Source of the DNA: Zoogloeaceae bacterium | Lineage (GTDB): Bacteria; Pseudomonadota; Gammaproteobacteria; Burkholderiales; Rhodocyclaceae | DNA: 16,451 bases | Direction of reading: 5' to 3' | NCBI GenBank assembly: GCA_031267345.1 | Contig: JAIRZG010000254.1 | Span: 1 to 16,451 of the forward strand | Shown here: positions 6,744 through 13,206 of the stretch, in pieces | Numbering within the stretch: the first letter of the stretch is position 1 | Layout of the letters: each line of letters opens with the position of its first letter | Translations under genes and position numbers: made by a program | The notes under the pieces: model-generated | Seen by the model: the letters and a program-made list of their open reading frames with translations, nothing else | Told to the model about the DNA's origin: nothing | The model's database searches: none

Positions 6744-7754
6744 TCAGTCAGGGACAGTCGTTGCCTGTTGCTGAAAGCGCCAGGCGCTTGAACACATGTC
6801 TTCGAGGTTGCGCGTCGCGCGCCAGTGGAATTCGCGTTCCGCCTTGTCTGGATTGGCGTAACAGACGGCAACGTCGCCGGGACGACGTGGCGTAATGCGG
6901 TAGGGTACAGGCCGACCACTGGCGGCGGCAAAGGCTGTCCGCATTTCCAGAACGCTGTAGCCCCGACCCGTTCCCAGATTGACGGCATGCCAGCCGGTGC
7001 GCGTGGCAAGCCAATCCAGCGCCGCTGCGTGACCTTCGGCCAGATCCATGACATGAATGTAGTCGCGCACCCCCGTGCCATCCGGCGTCGGATAGTCGTC
7101 GCCAAACACCTGAAGTTCCGCGAGTTGCCCACTGGCGACGCGGGCGATATAGGGCATGAGATTGTCGGGAATGCCCGCCGGATTTTCGCCAATCAGCCCG
7201 CTGGCATGGGCGCCAACCGGATTGAAATAGCGTAGACAGGCGATTTTCCACGCCGGATCGGCGGCGCTTACGTCAGCAAGCATGCGCTCGATATGTAATT
7301 TGCACCGACCATAGGGATTGGTCGCGCTCAACGGATGATCTTCATCGAGCGGCAGGTATTCCGGTTCGCCATATACGGTGGCGCTGCTGCTGAATACCAG
7401 GGTTTTGCAGGCCGTATCGCGCATGGCTTCCAGCAGGCTTATCGTGCCCTGTACGTTGTTGGCGTAATATTCAATGGGTTTTTTGACCGATTCGCCCACC
7501 GCTTTCAGGCCTGCGAAATGCACGACGGCATGAATGCCGTATGCCTTCAGCGCCCTTTGCAGGCTTGCCGTATCGCGGATGTCCGCCTTGATGAACACCG
7601 GCGGCGTTCCACGAATACGCGCGATACGCGCGCTGACGTCGGCGCTGCTGTTGACCAGATTGTCGTAGAGCACGACCGCATGTCCGGCGGCCTGCAAGGC
7701 TACTGCCGTATGACTGCCGATATAACCCATACCACCCGTCAAAAGAACAGCCAT
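6744..7754 (-). CDS. galE: UDP-glucose 4-epimerase GalE
   Basis: Cytosolic NAD-dependent short-chain dehydrogenase-type epimerase that interconverts UDP-glucose and UDP-galactose, feeding lipopolysaccharide and exopolysaccharide synthesis. In 336 residues it shows the Rossmann motif TGGMGYIGSH (6-15), the DN at 31-32 that binds the adenosine ribose, the catalytic Ser in FSSSATVYG (122-124) and the Tyr/Lys pair of YGRCK (Tyr148, Lys152). Length is typical. The frame is open 39 bases further, but the ATG at 7752-7754 begins directly with MAVLLTGG and has a good GGAAAGG Shine-Dalgarno. It is divergent from the DUF4124 gene and convergent with the small exported protein gene, so it appears to be a single-gene unit. 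Confidence 0.95.
   Translation of the reverse strand: MAVLLTGGMGYIGSHTAVALQAAGHAVVLYDNLVNSSADVSARIARIRGTPPVFIKADIRDTASLQRALKAYGIHAVVHFAGLKAVGESVKKPIEYYANNVQGTISLLEAMRDTACKTLVFSSSATVYGEPEYLPLDEDHPLSATNPYGRCKLHIERMLADVSAADPAWKIACLRYFNPVGAHASGLIGENPAGIPDNLMPYIARVASGQLAELQVFGDDYPTPDGTGVRDYIHVMDLAEGHAAALDWLATRTGWHAVNLGTGRGYSVLEMRTAFAAASGRPVPYRITPRRPGDVAVCYANPDKAEREFHWRATRNLEDMCSSAWRFQQQATTVPD
6775..6789. repeat. Palindrome in the 3' end of galE
   Basis: AAGCGCC and GGCGCTT are perfect inverted arms around a single base, inside the last codons of galE. With only 5 bases between galE and the convergent gene, such a hairpin could help end transcription, but no T-run follows it, so it is noted only as a repeat. 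Confidence 0.4.
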
Positions 7755-7876
7755 GGTATTTGCCTTTCCGGAAAGCGTAATGAAGGTTGCCATGATAAGC
7801 CATTCGCCTTATGGGATCCCTGCCCACGGATCTGTCACCTGATCTATACTCTCTCTCCTTCTGTCCGGAGTTTGCG

Positions 7877-8362
7877 ATGATGATGCGTTTTCCTGTTGCG
7901 GCGCTGTGCGCGTGCCTTCTGCTGGCGATGCCTGCTTGGGGGCAGGTTTACCGCTGCACGGATGCGGAAGAACGTGTAACCATTACCAATGTTCTGATCG
8001 ACAAGACCAACTGCAAGCGGATGCAGATTGAGGCCGATACCACCGTGCCGTCGCCGATTGACAGCAGTATACGCCGTCCTGGCGCGGCTTCCAGGCCAAC
8101 GCCGCCAGACTTTCCCACGGTGAGCGCGGACGAGCAGAACACGCGCAACAATGACCGACGCGCTATTCTGAATCAGGAGCTTCTTGACGAACGGCAAAAG
8201 CTGGAGGGCGCAAAAAACCAGTTGGCGACGCAGGAAAAAGTCCCGCCGGGGATGGAAGACGCCGAAAGGCGCGCAACCCGCTTGCGTCCTTTTCGGGAAA
8301 CCATCGCCCGACATGAACGCAACATCGAGGATTTGAACCGAGAACTGGGCAATCTCCGCTGA
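7877..8362 (+). CDS. DUF4124-type exported protein with C-terminal coiled coil
   Basis: A 161-residue protein with a clear Sec signal peptide (MMMRFPVAALCACLLLAMPA, cleavage probably after AWG near residue 21). The mature N-terminus QVYRCTDAEERVTITNVLID has the short aromatic-Arg...Asp...Gly/Glu-Arg-Val pattern of the DUF4124 domain, found in many periplasmic proteins of proteobacteria and without a known function. A Pro/Ser-rich spacer follows, then a charged helical C-terminus (about 95-161) rich in Glu, Arg, Leu and Gln that looks like a coiled coil. The first of three tandem ATG codons was chosen because GGAG lies 6 bases upstream. It precedes ntrB by 15 bases and is probably co-transcribed with it; a role in nitrogen sensing should not be assumed from that. 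Confidence 0.82.
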   Translation: MMMRFPVAALCACLLLAMPAWGQVYRCTDAEERVTITNVLIDKTNCKRMQIEADTTVPSPIDSSIRRPGAASRPTPPDFPTVSADEQNTRNNDRRAILNQELLDERQKLEGAKNQLATQEKVPPGMEDAERRATRLRPFRETIARHERNIEDLNRELGNLR

Positions 8363-8377
8363 TTCACGCGGCACGGC

Positions 8378-9490
8378 ATGACGACTTCACAAAAAGCTTT
8401 TCCTCCACCTCTGGGTGGTCTGGATTATCTGGCTTCCGCCATCCTTTTGCTCAATGCTGAACACCGGGTCTGCTACGCCAACAGCGCCGCCGAAAACCTG
8501 CTGGAAGCCACGGGACGCGCCTTGTTACAGCGTCCGTTAAATACGGTGGCGCGCTACAGCGCAACGCTTCAGCAGGCGCTGGACAACGCCGTCGCCAACA
8601 ACTGGAGCTACACCGGACAAAATGTGGAAATCCGGCGCGGCAAGCCGGATCGGGGCGAAACGCTGCATCTGAACTGCACGGTGACGCCCATGCAGTCGCC
8701 CGACGCGCCGGAAGTCCGCATGTTGGTGGAATTGCAGCCCATCGACCAGCAATTGAAGGCCAGCCGGGAAGAACGGCGAATTGAACAGCAACAGGCCAGC
8801 CGGGAACTGATCCGCAATCTGGCGCACGAAATCAAGAATCCGCTGGGCGGCATACGCGGCGCGGCGCAATTGCTGGAACGCGAACTCAACAACCCGGTCT
8901 TGCAGGAATATACCCAAGTCATCATCAAGGAAGCCGACCGCCTGCAAGACCTGATGCAGCGTCTGCTTTCCCCGCATCGCGCCGCCCTGCAACCGCGCCT
9001 GATGAGTGTGCATGAGGTGCTGGAACGGGTGGGTAGCCTGCTCAAACTGGAATTTCCGGCGACGCTCTCCATTTTGCGCGACTATGACACCAGTCTGCCG
9101 GAACTGGTGGCGGACCGCGAACAACTGATCCAGGTCTTTCTCAACATCGCCCGCAACGCCGCGCAGGCGATGGAAGGCAAGGGAGAAATCGTTTTTCGCA
9201 GCCGTTCGGCAAGACAGGTTACGCTGGTCAAGCGGCGTTTTCGTCTGGCGATTGATGTCGCTATCATTGACAACGGCCCTGGCATTGCCGACGATTTCCG
9301 TGAGCGCATGTTCTATCCGCTGGTCTCCGGTCGTCCAGACGGCACGGGACTGGGGCTGACGCTGGCGCAGAGTTTCGTGCAGCAGCATCAAGGTACAATT
9401 GAATGCGAAAGCCGTCCCGGGCACACCGTTTTCCTGATTCGTCTGCCCCTCAACGCCTTTGACCCCGCGTCCTCGGAAAGCCTGCCATGA
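8378..9490 (+). CDS. glnL: Nitrogen regulation sensor histidine kinase NtrB (GlnL)
   Basis: Soluble cytoplasmic kinase/phosphatase that phosphorylates NtrC when nitrogen is scarce and is normally controlled by the PII protein. In 370 residues there is an N-terminal PAS domain (about 15-125, LLLNAEHRVCYANSAAENLL), a HisKA domain with the phosphoryl-accepting His150 in NLAHEIKNPLGG, and an HATPase domain with the N box (NIARNAAQAM), G1 DNGPGI and G2 GTGLGLTLA. There are no membrane segments, in keeping with NtrB rather than NtrY. The stop overlaps the ntrC start by 4 bases (ATGA), so the two are translationally coupled. glnA, often directly upstream, is not in this window. Confidence 0.95.
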   Translation: MTTSQKAFPPPLGGLDYLASAILLLNAEHRVCYANSAAENLLEATGRALLQRPLNTVARYSATLQQALDNAVANNWSYTGQNVEIRRGKPDRGETLHLNCTVTPMQSPDAPEVRMLVELQPIDQQLKASREERRIEQQQASRELIRNLAHEIKNPLGGIRGAAQLLERELNNPVLQEYTQVIIKEADRLQDLMQRLLSPHRAALQPRLMSVHEVLERVGSLLKLEFPATLSILRDYDTSLPELVADREQLIQVFLNIARNAAQAMEGKGEIVFRSRSARQVTLVKRRFRLAIDVAIIDNGPGIADDFRERMFYPLVSGRPDGTGLGLTLAQSFVQQHQGTIECESRPGHTVFLIRLPLNAFDPASSESLP

Positions 9491-10875
9491 AACCGATCTG
9501 GATTATTGATGATGACCGTTCCAGTCGCTGGGTGCTGGAAAAAACCCTGACGCGCGAAAATATCCCCTTCGCCAGTTTCGTTTCCGCCGACGAAGCCTTT
9601 GCGGCGCTGGAAGGCGGTGAGCAGCCGCAGGCAATGATTTCCGACATTCGTATGCCCGGCGCTTCCGGTCTGGAACTGTTGAAACACATCAAGACGCGTC
9701 ATCCGCAAACGCCGGTGATTGTCATGACGGCGTACTCCGACCTCGAATCCGCCGTCGCCGCCCTTCAGGGCGGGGCGTTTGAATATCTGCCCAAGCCCTT
9801 CGACGTGGATCAGGCGCTCGAACTGATACGGCGCGCCATTGACGAAAGTACGCGCCAATCCGGCGTTGCGACAAGCGTAGACCTGACGCCGGAAATCCTG
9901 GGGCAGGCGTCCGCCATGCAAGAGGTATTTCGCGCCATCGGGCGTCTTTCCCAATCCCACGCCACGGTGCTGATTACGGGTGAATCCGGCTCCGGCAAGG
10001 AGCTGGTCGCCCGCGCCCTGCACCGCCACAGCCCACGCCAGGATGCGCCTTTTGTCGCCATCAACACCGCCGCCATCCCCAAAGACCTGCTTGAATCGGA
10101 ACTTTTTGGTCACGAACGCGGCGCGTTTACCGGCGCGCAGAATCAACGGCGCGGACGCTTTGAACAGGCGGATGGCGGCACGCTCTTTCTCGATGAAATC
10201 GGCGATATGCCGTCAGAATTGCAGACCCGTCTGCTGCGCGTGCTTTCCGATGGTCATTTTTATCGCGTGGGCGGGCACGCGCCGATCAAGGCTAATGTGC
10301 GCGTCATCACCGCCACCCATCAAAATCTGGAAGCGCGCGTAAAAGAAGGGCTGTTCCGCGAAGACCTGTTTCATCGTCTCAATGTCATCCGCATCCGTCT
10401 GCCCGCCCTGCGCGAGCGACGCGAGGATATTCCCTTGCTGGTTCGGCATTTCCTGCAAAAGAGCGCGCAGGAATTGGGCAGCGAGGCCAAACGGCTTTCG
10501 GAGGCAGCCCTGAAATACCTGTCCGGCCTGGAATTTGGCGGCAATGTGCGGCAACTGGAAAATCTTTGTCATTGGCTCACCGTCATGGCGCCCGGTCAGC
10601 AGGTGGAAATCAACGACCTGCCGCCGGAACTACGGGAAGCTCCGGCAGCGCGAATCGCCGCCGACTGGGAAAGCGCGCTGGCAGAAGAAGCCGACCGTCT
10701 ACTCGCCGCCGTCACGCCGGACTTGCACGAAAAACTGTTGCGGATTTTCGAGCGCGTCCTGATCCTCCGCGCTTTGAAGCACACGGGCGGTCGCCGCATC
10801 GAGGCTGCCCAGGCGCTCGGCATCGGCCGTAACACCATCACGCGCAAGATTCGGGAACTCGCGCTGGATGCATGA
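9487..10875 (+). CDS. glnG: Nitrogen regulation response regulator NtrC (GlnG)
   Basis: Sigma-54-dependent activator of nitrogen-assimilation genes, activated by NtrB. Domains in 462 residues: a receiver with the acidic pocket IIDDD (6-10) and phospho-acceptor Asp53 in MISDIRMPG, and an AAA+ domain with Walker A GESGSGKE (165-172), the sigma-54 contact loop GAFTGA (212-217) and Walker B GGTLFLDEIGD (about 230-240). The C-terminal Fis-type helix-turn-helix (about 436-460) has GRRIEAAQALGIGRNTITRK. Length and motifs are complete. It overlaps ntrB by 4 bases and birA by 4 bases, so transcription of birA and coaX probably depends on the same message. I could not find a convincing sigma-54 (GG-N10-GC) promoter immediately before the cluster. 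Confidence 0.96.
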   Translation: MKPIWIIDDDRSSRWVLEKTLTRENIPFASFVSADEAFAALEGGEQPQAMISDIRMPGASGLELLKHIKTRHPQTPVIVMTAYSDLESAVAALQGGAFEYLPKPFDVDQALELIRRAIDESTRQSGVATSVDLTPEILGQASAMQEVFRAIGRLSQSHATVLITGESGSGKELVARALHRHSPRQDAPFVAINTAAIPKDLLESELFGHERGAFTGAQNQRRGRFEQADGGTLFLDEIGDMPSELQTRLLRVLSDGHFYRVGGHAPIKANVRVITATHQNLEARVKEGLFREDLFHRLNVIRIRLPALRERREDIPLLVRHFLQKSAQELGSEAKRLSEAALKYLSGLEFGGNVRQLENLCHWLTVMAPGQQVEINDLPPELREAPAARIAADWESALAEEADRLLAAVTPDLHEKLLRIFERVLILRALKHTGGRRIEAAQALGIGRNTITRKIRELALDA

Positions 10876-11612
10876 TGACGCCACTGCACCCTGAGCGCGT
10901 GGAATGGCGCGCCGAATGCGCTTCCACCAATACCCTGTTGCGCGAACAGGCGGAGGCGGGCGCGCCCGCCGGCAAGGCGCTGGTCGCGGATCGGCAAACA
11001 GCGGGACGCGGGCGACACGGACGTGTCTGGCAGTCTTCGCCAAAGGAAAGCCTCACCTTTTCCGTGTTGTTCCGGGGCAAAGGGATTGCGCTGTCCGGTC
11101 TGAGCCTTGCCGTGGGGCTGGCGCTTTTGCGGGCATTGGAAAAACAGGGCGCGCAAAATCTAAGTCTCAAATGGCCGAATGACCTGCTTTGCCGGAAAAA
11201 CGGGACAGACGCCAAACTCGCGGGCATATTGATTGAATGCGCGGGCGACGCGGTCATCATCGGCATCGGCCTCAATCTTGAAGCCCCCGATCTGCCGGAA
11301 CAAACAACGGCGGGACTTTTCGACTGCCTGGAAACGCTGCCGGAGCGTCCCGCGTTGCTGGCGGCGATAATCCACGAACTGGATTCGATTTGGGTGGATT
11401 TTGTCGCGCGCGGTTTCGCGCCGTTACGCGCCGACTGGCAGGCGCGGCATGTCTGGCAGGGAAAATTCGTGCGCCTGATGGAAGACAAGCGCGTACTGGC
11501 GGAAGGTATTTGTCGCGGCGTTGATGACAACGGCGCGTTATGCCTTGTGACAAACGAGGGCGAACAAACGTTCTGGGCGGGCGATTTGAGCCTGCGCGCC
11601 GGAGACGCCTGA
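10872..11612 (+). CDS. birA: Biotin--[acetyl-CoA-carboxylase] ligase BirA, monofunctional form
   Basis: Enzyme that forms biotinyl-AMP and attaches biotin to the carrier protein of acetyl-CoA carboxylase. The 246 residues contain the catalytic domain and the small C-terminal domain: ECASTNTLL (15-23), the biotinyl-AMP loop GRGRHGR (45-51), KWPND (100-104), Lys115 in AKLAGILIE, and GIGLN. The N-terminal winged-helix DNA-binding domain of E. coli BirA is absent, so this protein should not be a transcriptional repressor. The first of two adjacent ATG codons overlaps the ntrC stop by 4 bases; the second, at 10875, is an equally possible start. Its TGA shares one base with the coaX ATG. Confidence 0.93.
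   Translation: MMTPLHPERVEWRAECASTNTLLREQAEAGAPAGKALVADRQTAGRGRHGRVWQSSPKESLTFSVLFRGKGIALSGLSLAVGLALLRALEKQGAQNLSLKWPNDLLCRKNGTDAKLAGILIECAGDAVIIGIGLNLEAPDLPEQTTAGLFDCLETLPERPALLAAIIHELDSIWVDFVARGFAPLRADWQARHVWQGKFVRLMEDKRVLAEGICRGVDDNGALCLVTNEGEQTFWAGDLSLRAGDA
10955..10970. repeat. Perfect 16-bp GC palindrome inside birA
   Basis: GGCGGGCGCGCCCGCC reads the same on both strands. It encodes the AGAPA segment of BirA, and its composition fits the codon use of the region, so chance is the likeliest explanation. Confidence 0.5.
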
Positions 11613-12364
11613 TGCTGCTTTGTCTGGACGCGGGCAACAGCTGCCTGAAATGGGGGTTGAGCCTGAACCACACGGGCGACTGGCAAGGTCGGGGCGCGTT
11701 ATCCTGGGCTGATCTCGCCAGTCTGCCGCAAGCCCTCGCCGCCGCCAGCGCGACATCGACGCCGCCATGTTTGGCGCGATTGGCCAGCGTGATCGACCGC
11801 GAACGGGAAGCGACGCTCAAGCGTATGCTGCGGACGGCCTATCCGCAGCTTGTCTTCAGCATCATTCACAGCAGCGCGGCGGCGGCGGGCGTGGTCAATG
11901 GCTACAGCGCGCCGGAGACGCTGGGCGCGGATCGCTGGTGCGCCCTGATGGGCGCGCGCGCGTTGGAAAAACGCGCCTGCCTGGTGGTCATGGCGGGAAC
12001 CGCCACCACGCTGGACAGTCTGGACGCGGAAGGAAATTTTATCGGCGGACTGATTTTGCCGGGCGTGCGGATGATGCAGGAATCCCTGGCGCAAGGCACG
12101 GCGCGACTATCGCCGGATACGGCTTCCGGCGCGTGGGTTGCCTTGCCCCACAACACTGCCGACGCCATTGCCAGCGGTTGTCTGGAAGCCCAGATCGGCG
12201 CCATTGAACGCGCCTTGCATCGTCTGCCGGACGCCGCTTGCTGCCTCCTCTCCGGCGGCGCGGCGCCGCTGCTTCTGCCGCTACTTGCCGCGCTGCCCGT
12301 TCGCCACATTCCGGATTTGGCGCTGGAAGGCTTGCGCCGAATGGAGACGCCCGCATCGCGCTGA
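11612..12364 (+). CDS. coaX: Type III pantothenate kinase CoaX
   Basis: First enzyme of coenzyme A synthesis, phosphorylating pantothenate with ATP; type III kinases belong to the ASKHA fold and are insensitive to CoA feedback. The 250 residues show the N-terminal phosphate loop LDAGNSCLKW (5-14) with Asp6, the GADRW motif (105-109) holding the catalytic Asp107, and the GTATTLD segment (129-135) followed by GGLILPG. Length matches the family. The ATG at 11612 shares its A with the birA stop (TGATG); the frame is open further upstream, but that part lies inside birA and lacks family residues. birA-coaX adjacency is common in betaproteobacteria, and some have the two fused. A hairpin terminator follows the stop. 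Confidence 0.93.
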   Translation: MLLCLDAGNSCLKWGLSLNHTGDWQGRGALSWADLASLPQALAAASATSTPPCLARLASVIDREREATLKRMLRTAYPQLVFSIIHSSAAAAGVVNGYSAPETLGADRWCALMGARALEKRACLVVMAGTATTLDSLDAEGNFIGGLILPGVRMMQESLAQGTARLSPDTASGAWVALPHNTADAIASGCLEAQIGAIERALHRLPDAACCLLSGGAAPLLLPLLAALPVRHIPDLALEGLRRMETPASR

Positions 12365-12380
12365 CCACGACACGGACAAC

Positions 12381-12417
12381 AAAAAACCCGACCGCTTACA
12401 GGCAGATCGGGTTGTTT
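12381..12417. terminator. Terminator shared by coaX (+) and tRNA-fMet (-)
   Basis: AACCCGA (12385-12391) and TCGGGTT (12407-12413) form a 7-bp stem with a 15-base loop. On the minus strand the stem is followed by a run of T (complement of 12381-12386), a good rho-independent terminator for the tRNA. On the plus strand the tail GTTTGTGTTG is weaker but may end the coaX message. Confidence 0.72.
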
Positions 12418-12423
12418 GTGTTG

Positions 12424-12501
<78 letters not shown>

Positions 12502-12514
12502 TCAGAGAAGCGCG

Positions 12515-12543
12515 ATTATAGGAGGAAGACAGTGGGGCGTCAA
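12515..12543 (-). promoter_or_regulatory. Strong sigma-70 promoter of the tRNA-fMet gene
   Basis: On the minus strand TTGACG (12543-12538) and a perfect TATAAT (12520-12515) are 17 bases apart. The -10 is followed by a GC-rich stretch (CGCGC) and the tRNA begins 13 bases after it. A GC-rich discriminator is typical of stable-RNA promoters under stringent (ppGpp) control; that control is inferred here. Confidence 0.9.
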
Positions 12544-12609
12544 GCAAATTGAAGGATCACGCCAAGACAAACGCGCTATTTCCAGGGGGCAAGCAGTCAA
12601 ACCGGCATC

Positions 12610-12626
12610 CGCAAAGTGGATTTGCG
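12610..12626 (-). terminator. Weak hairpin after iscX
   Basis: CGCAAA (12610-12615) and TTTGCG (12621-12626) form a 6-bp stem with a 5-base loop, 35 bases past the iscX stop. No T-run follows on the minus strand, so termination here, if any, may need Rho. I see no better terminator between iscX and the tRNA promoter. Confidence 0.25.
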
Positions 12627-12660
12627 TCGCGTACTCCATCCTGCAAACCCCGCTGCGGCT

Positions 12661-12855
12661 TCAGCGCTCCTCCATCCACGCCTGCTGGATAGCCTCCAGA
12701 ATCTTCTCGCCGCAACGCGCCGGGTCGTCGTTGAAATCGGGCAGGGACAGTATCCAGTTCCGCAGATCGACAAAGTTGAGCCGCGCCGGATCTTGCTGCG
12801 GGTGGGCGTCGACCAGCGCGCGGGCGATGGCGTGGATGTCGCTCCATTGTGTCAT
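12661..12855 (-). CDS. iscX: Fe-S cluster assembly protein IscX (YfhJ)
   Basis: Small acidic cytosolic protein of 64 residues that binds the cysteine desulfurase IscS and iron and modulates the rate of cluster assembly. The family signature is complete: W4-S-D near the start, then FVDLRNWI (about 28-35), LPDFNDDP (about 38-45) and EKILEAIQQAW near the end. Length matches E. coli IscX (about 66). The ATG has an excellent Shine-Dalgarno, AAAAAGGAG, 6 bases upstream and just downstream of the fdx stop. It is the last gene of hscA-fdx-iscX, the usual order at the end of isc operons. Confidence 0.94.
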   Translation of the reverse strand: MTQWSDIHAIARALVDAHPQQDPARLNFVDLRNWILSLPDFNDDPARCGEKILEAIQQAWMEER

Positions 12856-12869
12856 GTAACGCTCCTTTT

Positions 12870-13205
12870 TCAGTTTTCACGCGCCAGATTGATGCTGTAG
12901 CGGGGAATTTCCACGGTCAGCGGCGCATCGGCAACAACAACCTGACAGGCCAGACGCGAACAGGCTTCCAACCCCCAGGCTTTGTCCAGCATATCTTCTT
13001 CCAGATCATCAGCGGCTGCCAGCGCGTCAAACCCGGCGCGCACGAGGACATGACAGGTGGTGCAGGCGCAGGACTGGGCGCAGGCGTGTTCAATCCCGAT
13101 ATCGTGCGCCAGCAGGGCTTCGCAGAGAGATTGTCCCTTTTCAGCCTCAATTACCGCGCCTTGCGGACAAATTTCCACGTGCGGCAGCACCGTGATTCGC
13201 GTCAT
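12870..13205 (-). CDS. fdx: ISC-type [2Fe-2S] ferredoxin
   Basis: Adrenodoxin-like [2Fe-2S] ferredoxin of 111 residues that supplies electrons for Fe-S cluster assembly on IscU. Cysteines 42, 48, 51 and 87 are the expected ligands, in ACAQSCACTTCH (41-52) and LACQVVV (86-92); Cys46 is the extra conserved cysteine of ISC ferredoxins. The N-terminal MTRITVLPHVEICPQG and C-terminal PRYSIN are family-typical. The frame is open upstream, but that part overlaps hscA; the ATG at 13203-13205 is preceded by AAGGAG about 10 bases upstream and lies one base after the hscA stop, so translation is probably coupled. Confidence 0.96.
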   Translation of the reverse strand: MTRITVLPHVEICPQGAVIEAEKGQSLCEALLAHDIGIEHACAQSCACTTCHVLVRAGFDALAAADDLEEDMLDKAWGLEACSRLACQVVVADAPLTVEIPRYSINLAREN

Positions 13206-13206
13206 C

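Noticed and set aside
7822..7850. Promoter for the DUF4124 gene using TATACT at 7845-7850
   Set aside because: No -35 box is present at 16-18 bases spacing, and the -10 match alone is not enough.
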